Source of the DNA: Rhodococcus sp. KRD162
GTDB taxonomy: Bacteria > Actinomycetota > Actinomycetes > Mycobacteriales > Mycobacteriaceae
DNA length: 64,000 nt
Assembly (NCBI RefSeq): GCF_017168335.1
Contig: NZ_JABFAU010000010.1
Span: forward strand, 1 to 64,000
Reading direction: 5' to 3'
Under the pieces are notes generated by a model. The model did no database searches. It was given only the letters and a program-made list of their open reading frames with translations, and had not been told where the DNA came from. Positions within the stretch are counted from its first letter, which is position 1. The number at the start of each line of letters is the position of its first letter. The position numbers and the translations under genes were made by a program. Below are positions 1 through 9,573 of this stretch, piece by piece.

Positions 1-527
1 AGCGCGAACTCGCTGAGCAGGTAGCTGAACGCGCAGACGACCGTGCCGCCGGCGGCGATCGTGAACGCGACCTTGGGGATCGCCTGAGGGTCGATGATGC
101 CGTCGATCGTGGTCAACAGGATCAACGCGCCGATCCACAGCGCTATCTGCATGCGGGTCAGGCGCCACGGCATTGCAAGAGTCGCAACCTGCTCGGATCG
201 GGTGGGTCGGCGGTCCTCGATGCCCCACCGCAAGCTGCTCAGCGCACCCGTGGTGCCCCAGACGACGCCGACGAGGAACGCGAGAAAGACGTACACCGGG
301 ACGACGATGAAATTGACCCACCAATAACGATCCATGTCCAGGACGTCAGGACCTGGAACGACGACGCTGATCAGAACGCCCACGATCACAGCGCCGACCA
401 GGTTGGACAGGACCAGGAAGACGGTCAGCAGCAGCTGAATTCGGATCCGTCGTCGACGTGGCGACTCGGAGGTGTCGCCGAGCAGTCGGGAACCCAGGGG
501 AGCGGCAGATCGTCTCAATTGCGGCAT
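1..527 (-). CDS. Class III adenylate cyclase, N-terminal membrane part (cut by window edge)
   Basis: The reading frame starts at the ATG at 527 and stays open to the left edge, giving 175 codons. After a basic N-terminus (Arg run near residues 23-28) there are four hydrophobic stretches, roughly residues 29-56, 67-92, 112-128 and 135-165, so the visible part is a membrane anchor. The sequence and the position next to nucS match the Rv1318c-Rv1320c group of mycobacterial adenylate cyclases, which have a membrane domain, a HAMP linker and a C-terminal class III cyclase domain making cAMP. HAMP and catalytic domains would lie outside the window, so the enzyme function is inferred from family and synteny. 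Only 42 bp separate it from the divergent nucS, so the two promoters must overlap. Confidence 0.7.
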   Translation of the reverse strand, partial: MPQLRRSAAPLGSRLLGDTSESPRRRRIRIQLLLTVFLVLSNLVGAVIVGVLISVVVPGPDVLDMDRYWWVNFIVVPVYVFLAFLVGVVWGTTGALSSLRWGIEDRRPTRSEQVATLAMPWRLTRMQIALWIGALILLTTIDGIIDPQAIPKVAFTIAAGGTVVCAFSYLLSEFA

Positions 528-569
528 GGTCGTCACAGACTAACGGGGCACCTGGCTTAAGGTGGTCGA

Positions 570-1241
570 GTGCGTCTAGTTATTGCTCGTTGCCAAGTCG
601 ATTACATCGGCCGCCTCACCGCACATCTACCGTCCGCGCGTCGCTTGCTTCTGGTCAAGTCCGACGGATCGGTCAGCGTGCACGCAGACGACCGGGCATA
701 CAAGCCACTCAATTGGATGTCTCCGCCCTGCTGGATGGTCGAGACCACCGAGGACGAGACGATCAACTGGGTTGTCACCAACAAGGCGGGAGAGGAACTC
801 AGAATCTCCATCGACGAGGTCGAGCTCGATTCCAGTCACGAGCTCGGCATCGATCCGGGTCTGGTGAAAGACGGTGTCGAGGCCCATCTTCAAGAGTTGT
901 TGGCCGAGCACGTCAGTACCCTCGGTGAGGGGTACACGCTCGTGCGCCGGGAGTACATGACCGCAATCGGACCGGTAGACCTGCTGTGCCGCAACGCAGA
1001 TGGCGGAACCGTGGCCGTCGAGATCAAGCGACGTGGTGAGATCGACGGCGTCGAGCAGTTGACGCGGTACCTCGAGTTGCTCAACCGAGACCCGTTGCTG
1101 GCACCGGTCAGCGGAGTCTTTGCCGCCCAAGTCATCAAGCCGCAGGCGAAGACCCTGGCCACCGATCGTGGCATTCGTTGTCTCACACTCGACTACGACG
1201 TCCTACGAGGAACCGACAGCACCGAGTTCCGGTTGTTCTGA
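570..1241 (+). CDS. nucS: Mismatch-specific endonuclease NucS/EndoMS
   Basis: A 223-residue protein starting at GTG. It is the non-canonical mismatch repair nuclease of Actinobacteria and Archaea: with the beta clamp it cuts both strands at mismatches in place of MutS/MutL. The N-terminal half (about 1-110) is the DNA-binding and dimer domain, opening with the typical RLVIARC and [10 protein letters not shown] stretches. The C-terminal half is a RecB-like nuclease, with the DLLCRN acidic residue, VEIKRRG (the ExK pair) and the QLTRYLELL helix all present. Length is normal for the family and no catalytic residue is missing. It sits between the cyclase and a zinc-ribbon protein, as in M. tuberculosis Rv1321. 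Confidence 0.95.
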   Translation: MRLVIARCQVDYIGRLTAHLPSARRLLLVKSDGSVSVHADDRAYKPLNWMSPPCWMVETTEDETINWVVTNKAGEELRISIDEVELDSSHELGIDPGLVKDGVEAHLQELLAEHVSTLGEGYTLVRREYMTAIGPVDLLCRNADGGTVAVEIKRRGEIDGVEQLTRYLELLNRDPLLAPVSGVFAAQVIKPQAKTLATDRGIRCLTLDYDVLRGTDSTEFRLF

Positions 1242-1314
1242 CGACTCTCGGCACTACCCGGTCGTCTCCGCGGGCTCCACTGAAGGTGGTCGACGCGTTC
1301 TCTACACTGGACGG

Positions 1315-1632
1315 GTGCCTCGTCGTAATCTGCCCCGCAAAGCGAATCGGAGCGGCCACAATGATGTCGGTCCCGCTGCCGACTCGGTCTTGGGCGGCAA
1401 CCGGACCGAGATCGGACCGGACGGGGACACGTACACCACGCGAATGATTCCGGGGGCCAAGGCTGTCAAGACGTATCGGTGCCCCGGCTGCGATCACGAG
1501 GTGCGGCCCGGGGTCGCACACGTTGTCGCGTGGCCCTCGGACGACTTCGGCGGAGCAGACAATCGTCGGCACTGGCACACCGGCTGTTGGTCCGGCCGAA
1601 ACACGCGAGGCCTCACCCGCAGGTGGTCTTAG
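1315..1632 (+). CDS. Small zinc-ribbon-like protein downstream of nucS
   Basis: About 105 residues if translation begins at the GTG at 1315. The frame is open further upstream, but the residues before this GTG do not look like protein and overlap nucS. The protein has a basic N-terminus, then a CPGC motif, a central AHVVAWP stretch, and a RRHWHTGCW motif. The two Cys pairs and the His residues suggest one zinc site. Proteins of this type are commonly annotated only as ATP/GTP-binding or hypothetical in Actinobacteria and recur next to nucS. I see no nucleotide-binding loop, so that name is not supported here. Function is unknown; linkage to DNA repair is only suggested by position. Confidence 0.75.
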   Translation: MPRRNLPRKANRSGHNDVGPAADSVLGGNRTEIGPDGDTYTTRMIPGAKAVKTYRCPGCDHEVRPGVAHVVAWPSDDFGGADNRRHWHTGCWSGRNTRGLTRRWS

Positions 1633-1659
1633 CGGGGAGTCCTCGCGTCGGGCGATATC

Positions 1660-2622
1660 TCAGGACGCGGAGTCGGCGGACTCCTTCTCCGTCGCCTTCT
1701 CTTTCTCGGCTTTTTCTGCCGCCTTCTCCTCTTCCTTCTTCAGGATCGCGGTCGGGTCCGGATTGTCGAGCAGTTCGCTTTCTCGGTTGACCGAAGCCAG
1801 CATGGCCGGAACCGAGTCGAGCTGGCCACGGATACCGAGCAGCTGCGCGAGAACTCGACTGCGCAGCACCCGCAGCTCCTCGGCCAGTTCCTTGGAATGG
1901 GCGATGCGTCGTTCTGCCTGCTCGCTGGCGGACTGAAGCCGCCGAGCAGCCTCGGTCGTCGCCTCCTCGATACGGCGGGCCGCGTCGGCCTTGCTCGACG
2001 CCTCGAGCTCTTCGAGCGCAGAGAGCACCTTGGTGCGGCGCTCGGCCATCGTGATCTCGAAGTCCTCCTGGACCTGGGTGCGCTTGGCCTCGGACTCCGC
2101 CGCCAGCTTGTCGCGTTCGGCCTGCGCGGCCTCGACGACGCGGGCTGCTTCGGTGCGTGCCTGAGCCATGGTCTGCTCGTGCTCGGTCTCGAGAGCCGTT
2201 CGACGTTCCTCGAGCTCTGCAACCAACGACTCGTGCCGACCACGCAGTCGCGCACTTTCTTGCTGCGCAACCGAAATCATTTCCTCGGACTCCGAGTGTG
2301 CCTTCGCACGTACCTCGGAGGCCTCGTCCGAGGCCAGGCGCAGCATGCGCGAAATGCGGTCGCTCATTCCCTCCGCAGTGGTGGGCGGAACCGACAGCCG
2401 ATCGATGTCTTTACGCAGTTCGTCGATCTCGTCGCGTGCGTCGTCGAGTTGTTTGGCCAGATCACGAGCCTGAGCAGCGGCCGCATCGCGGTCGGCGGTG
2501 GTCAGGCGGAGCTCGGCGTCGAATCGTTCGAAGTAATTGGTTACTTCGTCGCGATCGAACCCCTTCCGGACGATGGAAAAGGGAAGTTGCACGGTAGGTG
2601 CGCGCTCATGATCGATGGCCAT
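1660..2622 (-). CDS. DivIVA-like coiled-coil protein
   Basis: A 320-residue protein from the ATG at 2622; an in-frame TTG lies three codons upstream. The N-terminus (LPFSIVRKGFDRDEVTNYFE, about residues 16-35) resembles the DivIVA/Wag31 lipid-binding start, where an FxxVxRGYDxxEVD-type motif leads into coiled coil. Residues 35-280 are almost all predicted coiled coil rich in Ala, Glu, Arg and Gln. The C-terminus is a Lys/Glu-rich tail ending ESADSAS. DivIVA proteins mark curved membranes and recruit cell-wall or division factors. This one differs from the main pole-growth Wag31, which normally sits in the ftsZ cluster, so it is probably an accessory paralogue. It is followed 50 bp upstream by the epimerase gene on the same strand. 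Confidence 0.75.
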   Translation of the reverse strand: MAIDHERAPTVQLPFSIVRKGFDRDEVTNYFERFDAELRLTTADRDAAAAQARDLAKQLDDARDEIDELRKDIDRLSVPPTTAEGMSDRISRMLRLASDEASEVRAKAHSESEEMISVAQQESARLRGRHESLVAELEERRTALETEHEQTMAQARTEAARVVEAAQAERDKLAAESEAKRTQVQEDFEITMAERRTKVLSALEELEASSKADAARRIEEATTEAARRLQSASEQAERRIAHSKELAEELRVLRSRVLAQLLGIRGQLDSVPAMLASVNRESELLDNPDPTAILKKEEEKAAEKAEKEKATEKESADSAS

Positions 2623-2681
2623 GGCCGACAATTTACCGGTGAGTCAAGTAGAGGGCCATACCGTCGATTCACCGAGATCGA

Positions 2682-3164
2682 TCAGTGACCTTTGTGGTGG
2701 GGTTCGACCAGTTCGATCAGGACTCCGCCTGCGTCCTTGGGATGGACGAAGTTGATCCGAGAATCGGCGGTGCCGCGGCGCGGTGCGTCGTACAGCAACC
2801 GGACACCGCGGGCGCGCAACTCGGTCGAGATCTCGTCGATATCGGTGACGCGGTACGCAAGCTGCTGCAGACCCGGTCCGTTGCGACCGATGAACTTGGC
2901 GATCGTGGACGACTCGTCGATCGGCGCGAGCAACTGCAGGGCAGCAGACTGTTCGTTGGCTCCGGGGAAGGACAGCATCGCCTCGCGAACACCCTGTTCC
3001 TCGTTGATCTCCTCGTGTACTGCAACCATGCCGAGGTGGTCGGTGTACCAGGCGATGGCAGCATCGAGATCCGGCACCGCGATACCGACATGGTCGATAG
3101 CCGTCACCAGGTCGGAGCGGAGCGGAGCTCCCGTGTAAGACTGCGTGCTGGAGGTCATAGCCAT
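2682..3164 (-). CDS. Methylmalonyl-CoA epimerase (VOC superfamily)
   Basis: About 160 residues; ATGs at 3164 and 3158 are both possible starts. The enzyme interconverts (R)- and (S)-methylmalonyl-CoA, joining propionyl-CoA breakdown to methylmalonyl-CoA mutase. Evidence: two VOC repeats with the family hallmarks, including [12 protein letters not shown] with its metal-binding His, the [14 protein letters not shown] stretch with a Glu, and the final [10 protein letters not shown]. Length fits the family (140-160). In M. tuberculosis the equivalent gene (Rv1322A) also lies beside the fadA4 thiolase. The two genes diverge here and share a 105-bp intergenic region that must hold both promoters. 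Confidence 0.92.
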   Translation of the reverse strand: MAMTSSTQSYTGAPLRSDLVTAIDHVGIAVPDLDAAIAWYTDHLGMVAVHEEINEEQGVREAMLSFPGANEQSAALQLLAPIDESSTIAKFIGRNGPGLQQLAYRVTDIDEISTELRARGVRLLYDAPRRGTADSRINFVHPKDAGGVLIELVEPHHKGH

Positions 3165-3269
3165 GACGTTAGTGCCAGCTGCGTTTCGGTGCACCGCCCG
3201 GTCGGTACCGGTTCGGGGCGTCAGAACGTTGATCTCGACAAGGCCGTCTTCACACTCTCGGAGGAAATC

Positions 3270-4460
3270 GTGACCACAACAGTCATCGTTGCCGGCGCTC
3301 GCACGCCTGTCGGACGCTTTTCGGGCGCGCTCAAGGACTTCTCGGGATCCGACCTCGGTGGTATCGCCATCAAAGGTGCACTCGACAAGTCGGGTGTGGC
3401 ACCGGATCAGATCGATTACGTCATCATGGGTCAGGTTCTCACCGCTGGAGCCGGCCAGATCCCGGCCCGACAGGCGGCCGTTGCGGCAGGCATTCCGATG
3501 AGTGTGCCTGCGCTGACGATCAACAAGGTGTGCCTGTCCGGCGTCGATGCCATTGCGCTGGCCGACCAGCTGATCCGGGCAGGAGAGTTCGAGATCATCG
3601 TCGCCGGTGGGCAGGAGTCGATGACCCAGGCTCCGCACATGCTCGAGAAGTCGCGTGCGGGATTCAAGTACGGCGACGTCACGATGCGTGATCACCTCGC
3701 CTACGACGGCCTCTACGACATCTTCACCGATCAGGCCATGGGAGCGCTGACCGAGCAGCGCAATCAGAACACCGAGGTCATCAGCCGCGAGGAGCAGGAC
3801 ACCTTCGCCGCCGCGTCGCACCAGAAGGCAGCCGCAGCCTGGAAGAACGGCGTCTTCGACAACGAGGTGGTCCCGGTATCGATTCCACAGCGCAAGGGTG
3901 AGCCGATCCAGTTCACCGCCGACGAAGGAATCCGCGCCGACACCACGGTCGACTCCCTCGGCAAGCTCCGCCCCGCGTTCGACAAGGCCGGTACCGTCAC
4001 CGCCGGATCCGCATCACAGATTTCCGATGGTGCCGCCGCCGTCGTGGTGATGAGCAAGGAGAAGGCAGAGTCTCTGGGACTGACCTGGCTCGCCGAGATC
4101 GGTGCCCACGGAGTGGTCGCCGGTCCCGATTCGACACTGCAGTCGCAGCCGGCCCGCGCCATCGCCAAGGCGTGCGAGAAGGACGGCATCGACCCGAAGG
4201 ACCTCGACGTCGTCGAGATCAACGAGGCGTTCGCCGCAGTTGGAATGGCGTCGACGCGTGAGCTCGGCATCGATCCGGAAATCGTCAACGTCAACGGTGG
4301 CGCGATCTCGATCGGTCATCCCCTCGGTATGTCGGGAGCTCGAATCGCGCTGCATCTGGCCCTCGAGCTGCAGCGACGCGGCGGCGGAGTCGGCGCAGCC
4401 GCACTGTGCGGTGGCGGTGGACAGGGCGACGCCCTCATCGTTCGAGTACCGAAGCAATAG
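3270..4460 (+). CDS. fadA4: Acetyl-CoA acetyltransferase (thiolase)
   Basis: A 396-residue thiolase. The GTG at 3270 is chosen because it follows GAGGAAATC and gives the normal [16 protein letters not shown] start; the open frame upstream antisenses the epimerase gene. It condenses two acetyl-CoA or cleaves acetoacetyl-CoA. Visible catalytic parts are the nucleophilic Cys in NKVCLSG, the NEAFAAV block, the IGHPLGMSG block with the active His, and the C-terminal GGGQG following the base Cys in LCGGGG. Full length, no anomalies. It is orthologous by position to M. tuberculosis fadA4 (Rv1323). A strong hairpin immediately follows. Confidence 0.95.
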   Translation: MTTTVIVAGARTPVGRFSGALKDFSGSDLGGIAIKGALDKSGVAPDQIDYVIMGQVLTAGAGQIPARQAAVAAGIPMSVPALTINKVCLSGVDAIALADQLIRAGEFEIIVAGGQESMTQAPHMLEKSRAGFKYGDVTMRDHLAYDGLYDIFTDQAMGALTEQRNQNTEVISREEQDTFAAASHQKAAAAWKNGVFDNEVVPVSIPQRKGEPIQFTADEGIRADTTVDSLGKLRPAFDKAGTVTAGSASQISDGAAAVVVMSKEKAESLGLTWLAEIGAHGVVAGPDSTLQSQPARAIAKACEKDGIDPKDLDVVEINEAFAAVGMASTRELGIDPEIVNVNGGAISIGHPLGMSGARIALHLALELQRRGGGVGAAALCGGGGQGDALIVRVPKQ

Positions 4461-4464
4461 GACT

Positions 4465-4505
4465 CGTAGTGGCTCTGGAGAGGAACTGAGACCAGAGCCA
4501 CTACG
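4465..4505 (+). terminator. Hairpin terminator after the thiolase gene
   Basis: A perfect 14-bp inverted repeat (arms 4465-4478 and 4492-4505, loop of 13) starts four bases after the thiolase stop. There is no long T run, only TTCTGT, as is common for high-GC actinobacterial terminators. Confidence 0.75.
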
Positions 4506-4538
4506 TTCTGTCGTAGCAAACCGGGCACAATAGCGGGC

Positions 4539-4901
4539 ATGACCAACTTCTTCGACCTGAGCAGCACGGCCAAGCGCTTCCGTTTCATCGCCGTCCTGGA
4601 AGCCTTCACCTGGCTCGGACTGCTGATCGGAATGGCGTTCAAATACTTCCCGGCCGACGGCAACGAGATCGGGGTGAAGATTTTCGGCCCCATCCACGGT
4701 GCCGTGTTCCTCGTGTACCTGGCTGTAGCGGTACTGACCGCGGTGAAGCTGAAGTGGGACGTCAAGGCAATCCTGCTGGCGCTCGTCGCGGCATTCCCCC
4801 CGTTCGGCACGGTGGTCTTCGAGATCTGGGCAGCGCGCACGGGTCGTCTTGCGGAGCTGAGCACGAGAGGCTCCGCAGCCGGGGCGAAGGTTCTGTCGTG
4901 A
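4539..4901 (+). CDS. DUF3817 membrane protein (first of two in the window)
   Basis: A 120-residue protein with three hydrophobic stretches, about residues 15-35, 50-70 and 80-95, typical of the small DUF3817 integral membrane family. Conserved family features are seen: RFIAVLEAFTWLGLLIGM, the Gly-Pro-Ile-His-Gly turn (GPIHG) before the second helix, and FPPFGTVVFE in the third. No enzymatic motif is visible and the function is unknown. A second DUF3817 protein lies at 23709-24062, where the mycobacterial Rv1342c would be, so this copy is the extra one. Confidence 0.8.
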   Translation: MTNFFDLSSTAKRFRFIAVLEAFTWLGLLIGMAFKYFPADGNEIGVKIFGPIHGAVFLVYLAVAVLTAVKLKWDVKAILLALVAAFPPFGTVVFEIWAARTGRLAELSTRGSAAGAKVLS

Positions 4902-4957
4902 CCTACAGCGCCGCCCGCCAGTGGATGACGTATCGCGTTAGTGACAAACTGTAGGGC

Positions 4958-5899
4958 GTGACTCGACCCGGTTCCCGTCCTCCCGTCCGCCCCTCTGCCG
5001 TTCCCGCCTCCATTGCCGGTGCTGTCGACCTATCGGTTCTCAAGGACCGGCCGGCACCTGCTTCACAGGCCGAATCGGGCGGCGATACCGGAGAATTGGC
5101 CCCGATCGTCGACGTCAGCGCAGCAACGTTCGAAGCCGAGGTTCTGCAGCGATCGACTCAGGTTCCGGTGATCGTGGACCTGGGTTCTGCCCGGTCGCCT
5201 CAGTCCCAGGCGTTGACGCGTCAGCTCGGACAGCTGGCTGTGGAGGCTGCGGGTACGTGGGTGCTCGCGCGGGTCGACGTGGACTCCAATCCTCAGATCG
5301 CGCAGGCGTTCGGCGTACAGGCCATTCCGACGGTGGTTGCCGTTGCGGCCGGCCAGCCGCTGGCGGATTTCCAAGGCACGCAGTCCGATGAGCAGTTGCG
5401 TCAGTGGCTGCAGGCTGTCGAGCAGGCGACTGCAGGCAAGCTCACCGGCCCACCCGGGGCGGCTGCCGCAGAACCGGAACCCGAGGTCGAGGATCCGAGG
5501 ATCGTTGCAGCCGAAGAAGCCATCGACGAGGGTGACTTCGACAAGGCAGAAGCTGCCTACCAGGCGATCATCGACGCCGAGCCGAAGAACACCGAGGCCG
5601 TCGCCGCATTGCGCCAGGTCAAGTTCCTCGCACGTGTGCAGAACCTGGCACCGGACGCGATTGCACTCGCCGACGCCGATGCCGGAAACGTACAGGCCCG
5701 GATCGATGCAGCGGACGCCGAGATGGCTGCTCAGCAACCGGAGCAGGCCTTCGCTCGTCTGATCGACGGAATCAAGATCAGCGCAGGCGACGACCGAACT
5801 GCGCTGCGCACTCGTCTGCTCGAGTTGTTCGAGTTGTTCGACTCGGCCGATCCGCTGGTGGTCTCCGCGCGGCGCAAGCTCGCGTCCGCCCTGTACTGA
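4958..5899 (+). CDS. Thioredoxin-fold protein with TPR tail, CnoX/YbbN-like, no CxxC
   Basis: A 313-residue protein from a GTG start. Residues 1-55 are a Pro/Ala-rich leader, 55-155 a thioredoxin fold (VIVDLGSARSPQSQ, then IPTVVAV with the cis-proline), and 170-313 an Ala/Glu-rich helical tail resembling TPR units (EEAIDEGDFDKAEAAYQAII). Where thioredoxin has WCGPC this protein has SARSPQS, so it has no redox-active cysteines at all. The domain order matches E. coli CnoX (YbbN), a holdase handing clients to GroEL and DnaK, and M. tuberculosis Rv1324. The likely role is chaperone-type binding rather than disulfide exchange. It ends 8 bp from the convergent metallopeptidase gene. Confidence 0.88.
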   Translation: MTRPGSRPPVRPSAVPASIAGAVDLSVLKDRPAPASQAESGGDTGELAPIVDVSAATFEAEVLQRSTQVPVIVDLGSARSPQSQALTRQLGQLAVEAAGTWVLARVDVDSNPQIAQAFGVQAIPTVVAVAAGQPLADFQGTQSDEQLRQWLQAVEQATAGKLTGPPGAAAAEPEPEVEDPRIVAAEEAIDEGDFDKAEAAYQAIIDAEPKNTEAVAALRQVKFLARVQNLAPDAIALADADAGNVQARIDAADAEMAAQQPEQAFARLIDGIKISAGDDRTALRTRLLELFELFDSADPLVVSARRKLASALY

Positions 5900-5907
5900 C
5901 ATGGGGC

Positions 5908-7356
5908 TCAGCTGTAGCGGGCGTCGCACCGTTGTTTGCCGCCGAGCACTCCCGAACGGAATGCATCGACTCGGGAGAATCCCGACGGCAGCGTCGTACC
6001 GTTGACGTCGCTGGCGGCGAGGCCGTCGCTGAGCAGGCCTGATACGGCTTCGTCCAGATCGCCGGGGGAGAGCCAGACCTCGAGGTCGGTGGTTCCGCTC
6101 TCGACGCTCATCGCCGAGGTGATCACTCCGGACAGGCAGGCCGAGCGTAGGGCGGCCTGCGGATCGTCGAGCGTCTGGCCTGCTTCCTTCTGCACCGCGA
6201 GCGTGTAGCGCGAAGCGAAGAGCACGTAGGCGCTGTAGTCGCCGGAGACGTTGAGCGGCAGGATGTCTCCGCGCTGCGGGGTCTCGGGCATTCCCTGCTC
6301 GGCGAGGTCCGCCACGTCGACGCCGATGGTGTTGCTCGACGGGCAGTACGAGACCGGCGCGGTGGCTTTGGCATCGGCGCACCCGAGGTCTGCGCCCGAG
6401 TAGTCGACGATCGGCGGATCGGCCACGGGCAGCACCGTCTCGAATGATCGGGTGAACGCATCAAGGGAGTCCTCGGTGACCGGAAGCTCGCCGGAGTCGT
6501 CGGGGTCGCTGAACTTCTGCGGCAACGATGCTCGACGCGCATCGATCTCGTCCTCGTCGATTCCGGTGCAGGCCCCCGCACCGTCGGTGAAGCCGATCTG
6601 CACGGCGGTGACCCGCTCGAAAGCCGAGCCGTGTACCGATTCCGGATCGTTGGGATCGACATCGCGCACTGCAACGGTCGCGGCGAGAACGCCGTTGAGG
6701 CCGTCCGAGGTGTTGATGGTGAAGTGGGGCGCGTCGTCCTCTGCGACGTGCCGGATGAACGCGCCGGCGAAGCAGTCGGCCTGTTGCTCGGCCACGATCG
6801 TCGGGGTGTCGTCACCGACGAGTCCCGATTGATGCTGAATAGCGTGGCCGTATTCGTGGGCGATGACCATCACCACCGACATCGGTCCGAATGCGTCGAC
6901 CAGTGCCGGGAGCAGGATGGTGCGGTCCCACCCGATCGAATCATCGCGGGTGCAGTACGCGGCGTTGGGGATGCCGCCGGTCCGATCGCCGCAGAACCTG
7001 ATGCCCGATCCCTCGTCCTGGGATGCGTCCCAGGAGATCAAGGTCGAGATCGGCGTGAACGAGCCCTTGAAGATGAGGGGGTACTGCTCGGCCCAGAATT
7101 GTTCGAGGTCGTCGATCGCATTGGTGGCGAGGAGATCGGAGTAGGTGCCCTCGGCATTCTCCACGGTGATCGTCGAATCGGGGATACCAGGACGGGGCCC
7201 ACTCGGTCCGCTGGTGACCGGAAGTCCGGCGACGGTGAACGGGTTCTCGTAGATCGACACCGCAGTGCCGCCGACGGTCTGTGCGCATGAGGAAAGCAGG
7301 AGTAATCCGGCTGTGGCGGCCGCGGCCAGTAGTCGGGGTATGCGGCCGCCACTCAT
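5908..7356 (-). CDS. Secreted lipoprotein, YpfJ-type neutral zinc metallopeptidase
   Basis: A 482-residue protein. The N-terminus is a lipoprotein signal: Arg-containing start, hydrophobic core LLAAAATAGLLLL, and lipobox LSSC with the acylated Cys near residue 24, so it should be anchored outside the membrane. The VIAHEYGHAIQHQSG stretch holds an HEXXH zinc site, and the following EQQADCFAGAFIRH supplies the downstream Glu and Asp typical of the DUF/YpfJ neutral zinc peptidase family. Substrate is unknown. Its ATG follows the glgB stop with no gap and its ribosome site (GGAGCG) lies inside the end of glgB, so it is translated as the third gene of a glgE-glgB-peptidase operon. Confidence 0.85.
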   Translation of the reverse strand: MSGGRIPRLLAAAATAGLLLLSSCAQTVGGTAVSIYENPFTVAGLPVTSGPSGPRPGIPDSTITVENAEGTYSDLLATNAIDDLEQFWAEQYPLIFKGSFTPISTLISWDASQDEGSGIRFCGDRTGGIPNAAYCTRDDSIGWDRTILLPALVDAFGPMSVVMVIAHEYGHAIQHQSGLVGDDTPTIVAEQQADCFAGAFIRHVAEDDAPHFTINTSDGLNGVLAATVAVRDVDPNDPESVHGSAFERVTAVQIGFTDGAGACTGIDEDEIDARRASLPQKFSDPDDSGELPVTEDSLDAFTRSFETVLPVADPPIVDYSGADLGCADAKATAPVSYCPSSNTIGVDVADLAEQGMPETPQRGDILPLNVSGDYSAYVLFASRYTLAVQKEAGQTLDDPQAALRSACLSGVITSAMSVESGTTDLEVWLSPGDLDEAVSGLLSDGLAASDVNGTTLPSGFSRVDAFRSGVLGGKQRCDARYS

Positions 7357-9573
7357 CTATCGCTCCAGTTTTATCCAGATCGCCCCGTTGGCAGGAAGTA
7401 CGACCTGGCTGGAAGCAGGTCGTCCGTGCCACGAGTGCGATGTTGCCGTCACTTCACCGAGGTTGCCCATCCCGGCGCCGCCGTACTCTGTCGCATCGGT
7501 GTTGAGGATCTCGATCCAACGGCCGGGTTCCGGTAGTCCCACACGATAGCTGCCGTGCTCGGAACCAGAGAAGTTGAAAATACACGCGATGACCGAACCG
7601 TCGGAGCCGTACCGAAGAAAGCTCAACACGTTGTTCTCGGTGTCGTTGGCGTCGATCCAGGAGTATCCACTGGGCGAGGTGTCGAGTGTCCACAGAGCCG
7701 GATGCGAGCGGTACGTCGTATTGAGATCGGCAACAAGGGATTTGACGCCGCGGTGCAGGGGCTCGTCGTCGATCTGGGACCAGTCGAGGCCGCGTTCCTC
7801 CGACCACTCTCGGGTCTGCCCGAACTCCTGGCCCATGAACAGCAGCTGCTTGCCCGGGTGGGCCCACATGTAGGCGAGCATCCCGCGCAACCCTGCGGCC
7901 TTGGCGTAGTCGTCACCGGGCATCCGAGTCCACAGCGTTCCCTTGCCGTGCACCACCTCGTCATGGCTGATCGGGAGCAGGTAGTTCTCACTCCATGCGT
8001 AGACGAGAGAGAACGTGATCTCGTGGTGGTGGTAGCTGCGATGGATCGGATCACGCCCGAGGAATCCGAGAGTGTCGTGCATCCAGCCCATGTTCCACTT
8101 CATGTTGAAGCCGAGCCCGCCGACGTTGGTGGGGCGGGTGACACCGGGCCATGCCGTGGACTCCTCGGCGACGGTGACGACGCCGCGGTGCTTCTTGTGC
8201 ACCGTCGCGTTCATCTCCTGGAGAAAAGCGACGGCCTCGAGATTCTCTCGGCCACCGTAGATGTTCGGCGACCAGCCGCCCTCGGGGCGGGAGTAATCGA
8301 GGTACAGCATCGAGGCCACGGCGTCGACGCGGAGCCCGTCGATGTGGAACTCGTCGATCCAGTACAGCGCGTTCGCGACAAGGAAGTTCCGGACCTCGCG
8401 GCGTCCGAAGTCGAACACCAGAGTGCCCCAGTCGAGTTGTTCGCCGCGTTGCGGGTCGCCGTGCTCGTAGAGCGGGCCGCCGTCGAAGCGAGCGAGGGCC
8501 CACTCGTCCTTGGGGAAATGGGCGGGCACCCAGTCGACGATGACGCCAACCCCGGCACTGTGGAGATGGTCGACGAAGTAGCGGAAGTCGTCGGGGCTGC
8601 CGAATCGCGATGTCGGTGCGTAGTAGGAGGTCACCTGGTAACCCCAGGATCCGCCGAACGGATGCTCGGCAACCGGAAGCAGCTCCACGTGGGTGAAGCC
8701 GGTCTCGGTGACGTATTCGGCGAGCTGCTCGGCGAGCTCCCGGTATCCCAGGCCCGGTCGCCAGGACGCGAGGTGGACCTCGTACACGCTCATCGGAGCC
8801 TGCGTCGGCTCGATTCCAGCCCTGGTATCGAGCCACTTCTCGTCGTTCCAGGTGTACGACGACGCAGTGACCACCGATGCGGTGGACGGCGGTACCTCGG
8901 TGGCGAAGGCCATCGGGTCGGCCTTGTCCTTGACCGAACCGTCTGCGCCGTGAACGCGGAATTTGTAGAGCGCACCCGGCGCGATGTCGGGCACGAACAG
9001 CTCCCACACGCCGGTCGAACCCAGGACGCGCATCGGCCAGCTCCGGCCGGTCCAGCCGTCGAAGTCGCCCACGAGCGTGACGCCCTTCGCCGCCGGTGCC
9101 CACACCGCGAACGATGTGCCGGTCACCGGACCGTCCGGCGTCGCGTACGACTGCTGATGTGCGCCGAGGATGTCCCACAGTCTCTCGTGCCTGCCCTCGC
9201 CGAACAGGTGCAGATCGAGTTCGCCGAGAGTGGGCAGGAACCGGTAGCCGTCGGCGGACTCGGAGACGTGCCCACCGGGCCAGGTGACGACCAGGCGGTA
9301 GTCGATCAGGTCCTCGACCGGAATCTCGGCAGAGAAGAGCCCGTGCGCAACGTGAGTCAACTCGTAGTCGACGCCGCCGACTCGAGCGAGGACCTTCTCG
9401 GCGTCGGGTTTGAGGGCGCGGATCGCGGTGCCGCCGGGCACCGGATGGGCACCGAGTACGGAATGCGGGTTGTAGTGGCGGCCCGCACCGATGAGTTCGA
9501 GATCGTTCTCGGACGGGGCTGCGACGGTGTCTTTCGGCGTCGACGGATTCTCGGTCACGTTGAATCCACTCAC
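7357..9573 (-). CDS. glgB: 1,4-alpha-glucan branching enzyme GlgB
   Basis: About 738 residues from the GTG at 9573; that GTG overlaps the glgE stop as GTGA. A second GTG five codons later is possible. The enzyme transfers alpha-1,4 chains to 6-positions, branching the glucan that GlgE builds. Domains: an N-terminal CBM48-like region (about 30-220), a GH13 catalytic barrel (about 260-600) and a C-terminal beta sandwich. Catalytic signs: [10 protein letters not shown], the nucleophile in [12 protein letters not shown], the acid/base Glu in [11 protein letters not shown], and the [11 protein letters not shown] block. Size and motifs are normal. Translation is coupled to glgE upstream and to the metallopeptidase downstream. 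Confidence 0.96.
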   Translation of the reverse strand: MSGFNVTENPSTPKDTVAAPSENDLELIGAGRHYNPHSVLGAHPVPGGTAIRALKPDAEKVLARVGGVDYELTHVAHGLFSAEIPVEDLIDYRLVVTWPGGHVSESADGYRFLPTLGELDLHLFGEGRHERLWDILGAHQQSYATPDGPVTGTSFAVWAPAAKGVTLVGDFDGWTGRSWPMRVLGSTGVWELFVPDIAPGALYKFRVHGADGSVKDKADPMAFATEVPPSTASVVTASSYTWNDEKWLDTRAGIEPTQAPMSVYEVHLASWRPGLGYRELAEQLAEYVTETGFTHVELLPVAEHPFGGSWGYQVTSYYAPTSRFGSPDDFRYFVDHLHSAGVGVIVDWVPAHFPKDEWALARFDGGPLYEHGDPQRGEQLDWGTLVFDFGRREVRNFLVANALYWIDEFHIDGLRVDAVASMLYLDYSRPEGGWSPNIYGGRENLEAVAFLQEMNATVHKKHRGVVTVAEESTAWPGVTRPTNVGGLGFNMKWNMGWMHDTLGFLGRDPIHRSYHHHEITFSLVYAWSENYLLPISHDEVVHGKGTLWTRMPGDDYAKAAGLRGMLAYMWAHPGKQLLFMGQEFGQTREWSEERGLDWSQIDDEPLHRGVKSLVADLNTTYRSHPALWTLDTSPSGYSWIDANDTENNVLSFLRYGSDGSVIACIFNFSGSEHGSYRVGLPEPGRWIEILNTDATEYGGAGMGNLGEVTATSHSWHGRPASSQVVLPANGAIWIKLER

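Noticed and set aside
39-570. Plus-strand frames at 94-327 and 458-928
   Set aside because: They are antisense to the membrane part of the cyclase or overlap nucS in another frame.
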